The translations under genes were made by a program, and so were the position numbers. Of a stretch of DNA of 20,099 nt, positions 1-6,851 are shown piece after piece (the stretch's first letter is position 1; each line of letters opens with the position of its first letter). Source of the stretch: JAZQUM01 sp045631305 (GTDB taxonomy: Bacteria; Bacillota; Clostridia; Oscillospirales; Oscillospiraceae); the NCBI GenBank assembly GCA_045631305.1, contig JAZQUM010000089.1:1-20099 (forward strand), given 5' to 3'. The notes under the pieces were generated by a model that made no database searches, had not been told where the DNA came from, and saw only the letters and a program-made list of their open reading frames with translations.

Positions 1-47
1 GAGTTGTTATCAGGTCTGTCTTCCTAAGACCGCTTGGCCTCCGACTT
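1..47 (-). other. Sequencing adapter left at the contig end (not genomic)
   Basis: Read on the minus strand, positions 47 to 17 begin AAGTCGGAGGCCAAGCGGTC and continue with TTAGGAAGACA. From memory this is the BGI/MGI (DNBSEQ) library adapter. It is followed by ten bases (16 to 7) that fit a sample barcode, then CAACTC (6 to 1), the start of the next constant adapter block. The spacing may differ by one base from the layout I remember. The nrdD reading frame shows family-like sequence exactly up to position 48 and unrelated residues after it, which supports an artificial junction. Confidence 0.9.
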
Positions 48-1584
48 CTGCGTAACCCAGAGAAATGGTGGAATAGCCGCCGAAGAGGAGCTTGTCGATG
101 GGTTCACCCTTTTCCAAACGTGCGCAGGCGCCGTGCTGCCAAAGGATGGGAGCAGCATCGGACAGAGTGCCTTTCAGGCGCTCGTGACGGCACATCAGTG
201 CTTCATGGCAGAGTTCCAGGCGTTCATCAAAGATCTTCCAGAACTTATCGATATTACCGCCGGAGGAGAGAGCCACGTCAGGCAGGTTGATGGTGACAAC
301 GCCCTGGTTGAAGCGGCCGTAATACTTGGGCTGGTTGGTTTCGGGATCTACATAGGGGGTAAGGAAGGAGCGGCAACCCATGCAGGTGTAGCAATGGCCG
401 TCACCGTTCTTGTCCACTTTCAATTCCAGCATCTTCTTTTCGCTGATGTAGTCGGGAACCATGCGCTTTGCGGTGCACTTGGCAGCAAGGCGGGTCAGAT
501 AATAATAGGGAGAATTTTCGTAGATATTTTCTTCTTCCAGCACGTAGATGAGCTTGGGGAATGCGGGAGTAACCCAAACGCCCTGCTCGTTCTTTACACC
601 CTGATAGCGCTGGGTGAGCACTTCTTCAATGATGAGGGCAAGGTCGTGCTTTTCCTGTTCGTTTCTGGCTTCACCCAGATACATGAACACGGTGACGAAG
701 GGAGCCTGACCGTTGGTGGTCAGCAGAGTTACTACCTGATACTGGATAGTCTGCACGCCGCGGCGGATCTCTTCGCGCAGGCGCTGTTCCACGATGTCGC
801 TGAGCTTTTCGGCGGTGGTTTCCACACCCAGAGCGCTCAGTTCATCCTGCACGGCCTTGCGGAGCTTGCGGCGGCTCACATCAACAAAGGGAGCCAGATG
901 CGCAAGGGAGATGGACTGGCCACCGTACTGGTTGGATGCAACCTGAGCTACGATCTGGGTGGCGATGTTGCAGGCGGTGGCAAAGCTGTGGGGGCGCTCA
1001 ATGAGAGTGCCGGTGATAACGGTGCCGTTCTGCAGCATGTCTTCCAGGTTCACCAGGTCGCAGTTGTGCATGTGCTGAGCGAAATAGTCGGAATCGTGGA
1101 AGTGAATGATACCGTCGTTATGTGCGTCTACAATGTGGCGGGGCAGAAGGATGCGGTTGGTGATATCGCGGGAAACTTCGCCTGCCATATAGTCGCGCTG
1201 GGTGGAGTTCACCACGGGGTTCTTGTTGGAGTTTTCCTGCTTGGCCTCTTCGTTGTTGCATTCGATGAGGCTGAGGATCTTATCGTCAGTGGTGTTGGAC
1301 TGACGCACCAGGGTACGGGTGTAGCGATAGGTGATGTAGCGCTTGGCCACTTCATAGGCGCCGTGTGCCATGATGTGGGTTTCCACCAGGTCCTGAATTT
1401 CTTCTACGGTGGGGGCGCGGTTCATCTTCTGGCAGGCAAGCTCCACAGACTCACTGAGGCGGCGGATCTGCACGGGGGTCATGCGCTCAGCTTCGTCCAC
1501 CACTTCGTTTGCCTTGGTGATGGCGATGATAATTTTAGTAATGTCAAATTCAACTTCTGAGCCGTTTCTCTTAATGATCTTCAC
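48..1584 (-). CDS. nrdD: Anaerobic (class III) ribonucleoside-triphosphate reductase, 3' part missing
   Basis: This is the oxygen-sensitive glycyl-radical enzyme that reduces ribonucleotides to deoxyribonucleotides in anaerobes; it needs the radical-SAM activase NrdG. The start is GTG at 1584 with AAGGAG at 1593-1598, eight bases upstream. Residues 1 to about 90 form an ATP-cone (MKIIKRNGSEVEFDITKI). The catalytic barrel follows, with HFHDSDYF, NCDLVNLEDML and a CYTCMGCRSFL motif whose cysteines are C398, C401 and C404; one of them is probably the thiyl-radical cysteine. The last genomic residues are SISLGYA, at residue 512. Family members usually have about 700 residues, so the zinc-binding cysteines and the C-terminal glycyl-radical loop are absent. 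The stop codon at 10-12 lies inside adapter and is not real. nrdG normally follows but is outside the window. Confidence 0.95.
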
Positions 1585-1592
1585 GGTGCTTT

Positions 1593-1598
1593 CTCCTT
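1593..1598 (-). promoter_or_regulatory. Ribosome binding site that fixes the nrdD GTG start
   Basis: AAGGAG on the minus strand lies eight bases before a GTG codon. No ATG nearby gives the conserved MKIIKRNG N-terminus, so GTG is the start. Confidence 0.8.
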
Positions 1599-1675
1599 AT
1601 CTATGTCCATTTTTCTTTGATCTATCTATGTTTGTGGGTTTCCGCCTAAGCCGGATAAAATCTCATTCTATATCC

Positions 1676-1703
1676 AGTATACTACATATTGTGGGTTAGT
1701 CAA
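1676..1703 (-). promoter_or_regulatory. nrdD promoter
   Basis: On the minus strand TTGACT (1698-1703) is followed after 16 bases by TATACT (1676-1681), each one mismatch from the sigma-70/A consensus. Transcription would begin near 1668 and give a leader of about 85 bases. The NrdR-like box at 1679-1694 overlaps the -10 element and the spacer. Confidence 0.75.
1679..1694. promoter_or_regulatory. Proximal NrdR box in the nrdD promoter
   Basis: ATACTACATATTGTGG agrees at about 13 of 16 positions with the known NrdR box acaCwAtATaTwGtgt. NrdR is the ATP-cone repressor of ribonucleotide reductase genes. The site covers the -10 element and spacer, a repressing position. Confidence 0.7.
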
Positions 1704-1744
1704 GGGGAAAGTCTGCATATCTTGCGATTTTGCAAAATATTGCA

Positions 1745-1760
1745 ACCCTATATATTGTGC
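1745..1760. promoter_or_regulatory. Distal NrdR box
   Basis: ACCCTATATATTGTGC agrees at about 14 of 16 positions with the NrdR consensus. It starts 66 bases from the proximal box, close to six helical turns, so both would face the same side of the DNA. A degenerate match (about 9 of 16) sits exactly halfway at 1712-1727. NrdR boxes usually occur in helically phased pairs. Confidence 0.7.
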
Positions 1761-1844
1761 TTGACAGAATAAGCCCGTAAGCATTGAAAAGCCTTGCTTT
1801 TGGGGAGAATTTTCAAAGAAATTTCTCTTTTTTTGAGGTAGTTA

Positions 1845-1873
1845 TTGCGAAATTGGCAGCAGTTGGGTATTCT
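1845..1873 (+). promoter_or_regulatory. Likely promoter of the SLH gene pair
   Basis: TTGCGA (1845-1850), a 17-base spacer and TATTCT (1868-1873). The predicted leader is about 40 bases and ends with AAGGAG at 1908-1913, eight bases before ATG 1922. The elements are imperfect, so confidence is moderate. Confidence 0.5.
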
Positions 1874-1921
1874 ATAGCTAACAACAATTTGTGTGGGGAA
1901 TCCCTGCAAGGAGAATTGCTT

Positions 1922-3379
1922 ATGAAAAAGAACTTCCGCCGGATCGTTTCTCTCCTGTTGGCATTGGTAATGGCTATGAGCCTCGCCGTTTCCGCCTCCG
2001 CTGCGGAACTGAGAATGAACAGCCTTGCCGCCTATGGGGAAAAGGATATTGTCATTACATCCGAGAGCATCACCGAAGAGGCGCAGCCTACAGAAGTTGT
2101 GCCCAACGGGGATTTGAGGACCTATACCTGCACGGCTCCCGTGACGGTGGTCAACACCTACGTACCCACCGCGGAGCGGCCCTATTCTCTTTTCGGTGTG
2201 TTTCCGCTTTATTATGACAGCGCTTACGGAAAATATTTCACTTTCGATGACGATGATTTCCTGGGTGATGGCTTCACCTGCACCATTACCGAACCCGGTG
2301 TGTATGCGGTGAGCTACATTGCCGAAAGTGCAAATGTTGGCGATATCATCGTGCTGCGTGTGGTATCCAACGAGGCTGCCTCTGTTGCGCCCGGTCTTTT
2401 GAATTTCAAAAAGGTGAATAGCTACCGGGCAGGCATGTACAATGATATGTACACCCAGCACACCTTCACCGAAAATGTGCAGACCGGCTATGAGTTGGGC
2501 ATTATGCAGGGCTACGGCAACCGCTTTGGTATTAACGACAACATTACCCGCTTAGCAACCATCATCATCGCCTGCCGCATCAACTGCATCTACACCTACG
2601 GCAGCAACAACATTGATGCTACCTATTCCGGCACCACCCAGGAAAGATACCTTGCCTATGCCAAAGATCATGGCATTCTCTGCGACTTTGGCGATGTTTC
2701 CAAAAATGCCACCCGCGCGGAATTTGCGGCCATCCTCTCCAGCGCCTTCCCCGATGAAGCGCTGCCTGCCATGAACACGGTTGTGGATGACGCTATCCCA
2801 GATGTGACCATGGACATGAATTATGCCAAAGAGATCTACCGCCTCTATTGCGCAGGTATTCTCAACGGCTCCGATGCACAGGGTACCTTCTATCCCTCCT
2901 CTTACATCACCCGCGGCGCGGCCTGCGCCATTGCCACCCGTATGTGCGACGTGAGCCTGCGCAAAAGCGTGAGTCTCACAGTTGGCCGCACTGACCGTCT
3001 TAAAATTTCTGCAAACGAAATACTCAACAAAATGGGCAACGGCTCTAATTATATGGCTGAGTCCATCAAAAATATGTTTGCTGTGATGGATACGGGTGCC
3101 ACCGCGGCATATATGAAGTCCTGCTATGACTATTGGACCAAGGGCGTGCAGTATTATAAAGATATTCTGACCCTTTGCGGCAGCTATCCCGAATTTGCCG
3201 AGGTCAAGAAGATGACAACCGAGATCGTTTCCATTTTGCAGGAAGTGGAAAAGAGCGGCTACACATACAAAAAGCGGGGCTTCTGGTACGTGGCATACGA
3301 TGCCTATATGGCCTGTGCTGATTTGCGCTACGAAGCGGCTGCTTATATGGATATCGTCTGGGCTGAGATTACAAAATAA
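1922..3379 (+). CDS. Secreted SLH-domain protein with a helical C-terminal domain (paralogue 1)
   Basis: 485 residues from ATG 1922, chosen because AAGGAG lies eight bases upstream and a classic signal peptide follows (MKKNFRRIVSLLLALVMAMSLAVSASAA, residues 1-28). Residues about 29-160 look like a beta-rich domain. From 161 to about 353 come three S-layer-homology-like modules: GYELGIMQGYG.RFG..D.ITR, then YAKDHGILCDF..VSKNATRAEFAAIL, then YRLYCAGILNGSD..GTFYPSSYITRGAACAIATRM. SLH modules normally bind secondary cell-wall polymers, so the protein is probably held at the surface. Residues 354-485 appear alpha-helical with no family I recognise. SLH modules usually sit at a terminus; here they are central. 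The next gene, 17 bases away, is a paralogue that shares everything except the C-terminal domain. Ligand and role are unknown. Confidence 0.85.
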   Translation: MKKNFRRIVSLLLALVMAMSLAVSASAAELRMNSLAAYGEKDIVITSESITEEAQPTEVVPNGDLRTYTCTAPVTVVNTYVPTAERPYSLFGVFPLYYDSAYGKYFTFDDDDFLGDGFTCTITEPGVYAVSYIAESANVGDIIVLRVVSNEAASVAPGLLNFKKVNSYRAGMYNDMYTQHTFTENVQTGYELGIMQGYGNRFGINDNITRLATIIIACRINCIYTYGSNNIDATYSGTTQERYLAYAKDHGILCDFGDVSKNATRAEFAAILSSAFPDEALPAMNTVVDDAIPDVTMDMNYAKEIYRLYCAGILNGSDAQGTFYPSSYITRGAACAIATRMCDVSLRKSVSLTVGRTDRLKISANEILNKMGNGSNYMAESIKNMFAVMDTGATAAYMKSCYDYWTKGVQYYKDILTLCGSYPEFAEVKKMTTEIVSILQEVEKSGYTYKKRGFWYVAYDAYMACADLRYEAAAYMDIVWAEITK

Positions 3380-3396
3380 AGAAAGGAACTTTGATT

Positions 3397-4890
3397 ATGA
3401 AAAAAACTTTCCGCCGTCTCGTGTCCCTCGTGCTGGCGCTGGTGATGGCCATGAGCCTCGCCGTTTCCGCCTCCGCTGCTGAAGTAACTTTTGATCTTCT
3501 GGTAGATTACGGCAATGACCCTACTACCGTTTCCGCTTCTTCCATCACTAAGACAAGCTACACCACCAATGTAGTAAATTACGGTTCCACTACAACATAC
3601 ATCTGTACCGCACCCGTCACTATTACCAGTGCCGAGAAAAACTACTGCGGCTTATTTGAACTCAATACTAAAGTTGCTTCTCACATGCCCTGCGAGTTCA
3701 CCGATAATCTCTGGGCTGTCAACGGAACTCATGTCATTACCGAGCCCGGCTCCTACATCCTTGTGGATGAACCTCTCATGGGTGCTCCCATTAAGATGAC
3801 CGCAGTGCTGGTGGTGGTAGAACGCCCTGCCGCTCCTGCTGAACCCGGGCTTCACAACTTCAAGAAGGTCAATACCTACACCGAAGGCCAGTATTCCGAT
3901 GTGCCTTCTACCCACACCTTCAGCGAAAATGCCAAAGCTGCTTATGAATTTGATATCATGCAGGGCTACGGTTCCACTTTCGGTGTAGGCAATAACATTA
4001 CCCGCCTTGCTTCCATCATCATTGCCTGCCGCCTCAACTGCATCTACCATGAAGGTGCCAATAACATTGATGAAAGATATTCCGGCACCACCCAGCAAAA
4101 GTATATGGCTTATGCCAAGGATTTCGGCATTCTCTGCGATTTTGACGATGTTTCCAAGAATGCCACCCGCGCCGAGTTTGCTGCCATTCTCGCAAGCGCT
4201 CTTCCTGAAGAGGCCCTTTCTGCCATCAATAATGTAGAAGATGACGCGATTCCCGATGTGGGCATGGGCATGAAATATGCCGATGACATCTACCGCCTCT
4301 ACCGCGCAGGCATCCTCAACGGCTCCGATGCCAAGGGAACTTTCTACCCCAATTCTTACATCACCCGCGGTGCTGCCTGTGCCATTGCTACCCGCATGTG
4401 TGATGCAGCGCTGCGCAAGAGCGTGAATCTCACAAAGATTGAAGCCGAGACCAACCCCGATGGCAGTCTCACCATTTATGAAGGCAAGCCCTCTCCCCGC
4501 CTTGCCAGAGCCGGAGACACCTTTGTGAAGGCAGACGGCACCAAGGTTATTCTGAAAGTTGGCCCCCATGGCATTGTTGGGGAAGGTCAGGGCGTTGCCC
4601 CCGATAAGAACCTGAAAATGGAAAATGTGTGGTGGACAGGCAACAGACTTAACTTCTGGGCAAGCGAAGTGGGCAACCTGACAGATGCCTTTGGGAACAC
4701 TTTGCAAAACCAGCACTACTATGTGAATTTCACAACCGGCGAAGGCCACTGGGGTAAGGAATGGAATGTAATTCGTGCTGATTATCCGGCCCCCAGAGCA
4801 AATGGAACTTATGATGGACAGATAAGTACAGATCCCTATAAATTATATGTTTGGTACGGAGTAGTCGGTTGGATTTCTAATAACCAGTAA
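3397..4890 (+). CDS. Secreted SLH-domain protein with a different C-terminal domain (paralogue 2)
   Basis: 497 residues from ATG 3397; AAAGGA at 3382-3387 is nine bases upstream, and the nearby TTG at 3391 is less likely. The signal peptide (residues 1-28) is nearly identical to that of the preceding gene, also at DNA level. Residues about 29-153 form a related beta-rich domain. From 154 to about 345 are the three SLH-like modules (YEFDIMQGYG, YAKDFGILCDFDDVSKNATRAEF, YRLYRAGILNGSDAKGTFYPNSYITRGAACAIATRM). The C-terminal part from 346 is unrelated to that of paralogue 1: Gly-, Asn- and Trp-rich, with FVKADGTKVILKVGPHG, WWTGNRLNFW and a final WYGVVGW, probably beta-structured. I cannot name this domain. 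It is likely cotranscribed with the upstream gene, as only 17 bases separate them and no terminator is visible. Confidence 0.85.
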   Translation: MKKTFRRLVSLVLALVMAMSLAVSASAAEVTFDLLVDYGNDPTTVSASSITKTSYTTNVVNYGSTTTYICTAPVTITSAEKNYCGLFELNTKVASHMPCEFTDNLWAVNGTHVITEPGSYILVDEPLMGAPIKMTAVLVVVERPAAPAEPGLHNFKKVNTYTEGQYSDVPSTHTFSENAKAAYEFDIMQGYGSTFGVGNNITRLASIIIACRLNCIYHEGANNIDERYSGTTQQKYMAYAKDFGILCDFDDVSKNATRAEFAAILASALPEEALSAINNVEDDAIPDVGMGMKYADDIYRLYRAGILNGSDAKGTFYPNSYITRGAACAIATRMCDAALRKSVNLTKIEAETNPDGSLTIYEGKPSPRLARAGDTFVKADGTKVILKVGPHGIVGEGQGVAPDKNLKMENVWWTGNRLNFWASEVGNLTDAFGNTLQNQHYYVNFTTGEGHWGKEWNVIRADYPAPRANGTYDGQISTDPYKLYVWYGVVGWISNNQ

Positions 4891-4912
4891 TTATCATTCC
4901 TGAATTTCTAAA

Positions 4913-4948
4913 GAAGCCGGAGGGAAATCTCCTCCGGCTTCTTTTTTT
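4913..4948 (+). terminator. Rho-independent terminator after the SLH pair
   Basis: A perfect 11-bp stem, GAAGCCGGAGG (4913-4923) with CCTCCGGCTTC (4931-4941), a 7-base loop and seven T (4942-4948). Confidence 0.95.
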
Positions 4949-4983
4949 GCTTTGCGGGCGGTTTAGAAAAATGGCGGAAAAGG

Positions 4984-5013
4984 TTGATTATAGCGCAGTG
5001 GGTTTGGTATAAT
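4984..5013 (+). promoter_or_regulatory. Promoter of the D-Ala-D-Ala carboxypeptidase gene
   Basis: TTGATT (4984-4989), an 18-base spacer and a consensus TATAAT (5008-5013), 33 bases before the ATG. Confidence 0.75.
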
Positions 5014-5046
5014 TCAAAAGAATTCCCATACCCGGAGAGACAAAAC

Positions 5047-6123
5047 ATGAGTCAGTGGACAGAAGATAAATATAACCTCACAGCGGAAGAGCAGGAAGTG
5101 CTGCGCAGAAGATCGGCCCAGCGTCGCGCCGAGAGAAAAAAAGCCTATCGACGCCGTCAGAGAAGATTTTTTATGTCCGTTGCGCTGGTGCTGGCGGCAA
5201 TTATTTTGCTGTTGGTGCTGATTTTAGGCGGCGGACGCGGTGGAAAGGAAGATACCGGCACAGAAGATGAAATCGTGCCCGAAGTTCCCGTTTTGGAGGA
5301 AGAACCCGAACTGCCTGCTGTTCCCACTGCTGCGGGAGACAGTGTGCTTTTGGGCGATGAGATCAACAGTGCTTATGCCATTGTGGTAGAGCGGGAAACG
5401 GGAAAGATCGTGGCAAGTAAGAACCCTACGGCTACCATTTATCCTGCATCTATGACCAAGGTACTTGCCCTGATCGTTGCGGTGGAAGAAATTGAAGATC
5501 TGGATGAAGAATTTACCATGAAGGCCGAGATCATTGACCCGGTGTACCGTCAGGGGGCTACCACCACGGGTATCAAATCCGGTGAATCGATTCCTTTGAG
5601 AGATCTGCTTTATGCCATGATTCTGCCTTCCGGTGCGGATGCGGCAGATGCGCTGGCCATTGCTGCCTGCGGCAGCACGGAAGCGTTTGTGGCCAAAATG
5701 AATGAAAAGGCAGCGGAACTGGGACTTTCCGAATCGGCACACTTTGCCAATGCCAACGGGCTGCATGATGTAAACCAGTATTGCTCCGTGCGGGATATGG
5801 CGATGATTTTTGAGTATGCCATGCGGGAAGAAACCTGCCGCGATATACTCTCTACCATGTATTTCACCACTACACCCACAGAGCAGCACCCTGAAGGTGT
5901 GTCTTACACCAATCTTTATCTTTACCGCATCGAGGGTCGCGAGATGAACGGTGCCACGGTGATTGCCGGCAAAACCGGCTATGTGGCAGCTTCCGGCAGC
6001 TGCATTGCAAGCTGCGGCGCAGCAGCCGATGGCAGCGAATACATCGTGGTCACGGCAGATGCTTCCGGCAGCTGGAAGGCGATCTATGACCACATTGATA
6101 TTTACGGTACTTATGCAAAATAA
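5047..6123 (+). CDS. Membrane-anchored serine D-Ala-D-Ala carboxypeptidase (PBP5/DacF-like, peptidase S11)
   Basis: 358 residues; ATG 5047 has GGAG at 5034-5037 nine bases upstream and follows a clear promoter. The enzyme should trim the terminal D-Ala of peptidoglycan stem peptides outside the membrane. An Arg/Lys-rich cytoplasmic head (residues 20-40) precedes one transmembrane segment (41-60), then an acidic, Pro-rich linker (68-95). Catalytic motifs are SMTK (S135, K138), SGA at 195-197 in the place of the usual SxN, and KTG at 309-311. The protein ends 47 residues after KTG, so it lacks the C-terminal beta domain and amphipathic anchor of classical PBP5; the N-terminal segment serves as anchor instead. 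SGADAA-type second motifs may be a subfamily variant, but the missing Asn deserves notice. The gene is monocistronic, bounded by its own promoter and a terminator. Confidence 0.9.
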   Translation: MSQWTEDKYNLTAEEQEVLRRRSAQRRAERKKAYRRRQRRFFMSVALVLAAIILLLVLILGGGRGGKEDTGTEDEIVPEVPVLEEEPELPAVPTAAGDSVLLGDEINSAYAIVVERETGKIVASKNPTATIYPASMTKVLALIVAVEEIEDLDEEFTMKAEIIDPVYRQGATTTGIKSGESIPLRDLLYAMILPSGADAADALAIAACGSTEAFVAKMNEKAAELGLSESAHFANANGLHDVNQYCSVRDMAMIFEYAMREETCRDILSTMYFTTTPTEQHPEGVSYTNLYLYRIEGREMNGATVIAGKTGYVAASGSCIASCGAAADGSEYIVVTADASGSWKAIYDHIDIYGTYAK

Positions 6124-6128
6124 AAAGA

Positions 6129-6159
6129 AACAGCGAACCGACAGGTTCGCTGTTTTTTT
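6129..6159. terminator. Bidirectional terminator between the carboxypeptidase gene and pnuC
   Basis: Stem CAGCGAACC (6131-6139) with GGTTCGCTG (6144-6152), loop GACA, and T-run 6153-6159 on the plus strand. Read on the minus strand it is followed by TTTCTTTTT, so it can also end the converging fliB-pnuC transcript. The pnuC stop codon (6158-6160) touches it. Confidence 0.9.
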
Positions 6160-6838
6160 ATGCTTTGTGTTCTTCTTTGCTGATTTTTCTCCACTTGTAT
6201 AATCCGTAGGAGTTGCTGCCAAGGAACAGCAGGTTCTGCACCACATACAGCGCGTTGCCCAGATCGTTTTTGCCGGCGATGACCCACAAAATGATGAGGA
6301 AGGTGTTGCTGCCCAGAAACAGATACCATTGCTCTTTCATGCGCCGCGAACCAAGGCAGTTGGCGCCCAGCACAAAGAGGGTGGAGCAGGCATTGATAAA
6401 AGGAAGCTCAGAGCCGATGGCCTTGAGGATATAACCGTAAACTATGATCACCACCACAAGGGCGCTGCCGAAAAGGAGGGCGAGCTTGGGCGTGATGGAA
6501 AAAACGTCGCCCTTGGCGGAAGATTTCTTCTTGCGGCTGGGGATAAACCAGCGGAAAATGCAGTAAATGAAGAGGGGGGTAAGGATAAAGAAATTGTAAA
6601 GGAATTCTCCGTAATAGCGCTGCCCCAAGGCAACGAAACTGTAAGTCACCGCAGCGATAACAGCAAAGACATAGCTGATCTTGAAACTCATGGCATTGAG
6701 AAGATTGCCCGTCATAGCCATCGTGGCGCTGATCAGCACAAGGGCGGAAGACTTGAAGAGAATGCCGCAGGTAAGCATCGTTAGAATACAGAATACGGAA
6801 TAAAGGATCTCAAATTTCAGATATTTTTTCAGATTCAT
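6158..6838 (-). CDS. pnuC: PnuC-family nicotinamide (riboside) transporter
   Basis: 226 residues starting at the second of two adjacent ATG codons (6838). It is preferred because AGGTGG (6844-6849) is then five bases away; 6841 is the alternative. PnuC proteins let NAD precursors such as nicotinamide riboside cross the membrane, with uptake driven by intracellular phosphorylation. About seven hydrophobic segments are visible. The C-terminal signature fits the family: WYLFLGSN (171-178), W185, then Q201, N209, G212 and W216 within LYVVQNLLFLGSNSYGLYKW. A charged loop (101-110, SRKKKSSAKG) lies mid-protein. It follows fliB directly, its ribosome binding site starting two bases after the fliB stop, so both are cotranscribed. 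The substrate could be another vitamin, since related Pnu transporters carry riboflavin or thiamine. No NAD riboswitch is evident. Confidence 0.8.
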   Translation of the reverse strand: MNLKKYLKFEILYSVFCILTMLTCGILFKSSALVLISATMAMTGNLLNAMSFKISYVFAVIAAVTYSFVALGQRYYGEFLYNFFILTPLFIYCIFRWFIPSRKKKSSAKGDVFSITPKLALLFGSALVVVIIVYGYILKAIGSELPFINACSTLFVLGANCLGSRRMKEQWYLFLGSNTFLIILWVIAGKNDLGNALYVVQNLLFLGSNSYGLYKWRKISKEEHKA

Positions 6839-6851
6839 CATAACCACCTGC

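Larger units (their letters stand above)
1585..1921. other. Divergent intergenic region between nrdD and the SLH genes
   Basis: This 337-base region holds the nrdD ribosome binding site, its promoter, two NrdR-like boxes, and near its right end the promoter and ribosome binding site of the SLH gene. Between about 1767 and 1844 it is AT-rich with only a weak 6-bp hairpin (1787-1801); I see no gene or RNA there. Confidence 0.7.

Noticed and set aside
10..47. A natural early stop or novel C-terminus of NrdD
   Set aside because: The residues after position 48 are encoded by adapter-like sequence, so the stop is artificial.
34..1560. Long plus-strand open frame antisense to nrdD
   Set aside because: It mirrors the conserved nrdD frame, and its translation is low-complexity and like no protein family I know.
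1599..1668. Riboswitch in the nrdD leader
   Set aside because: The predicted leader is only about 85 bases with no stable conserved fold such as a B12 element; NrdR sites explain the regulation.
1404..1700. Plus-strand frame of about 96 codons near the nrdD start
   Set aside because: Overlaps the nrdD coding start and promoter, with no ribosome binding site.
1761..1789. Perfect plus-strand TTGACA at 1761-1766 as the SLH promoter
   Set aside because: At 16-18 bases downstream there is no acceptable -10 (TTGAAA at best); TTGCGA-N17-TATTCT at 1845-1873 is better placed.
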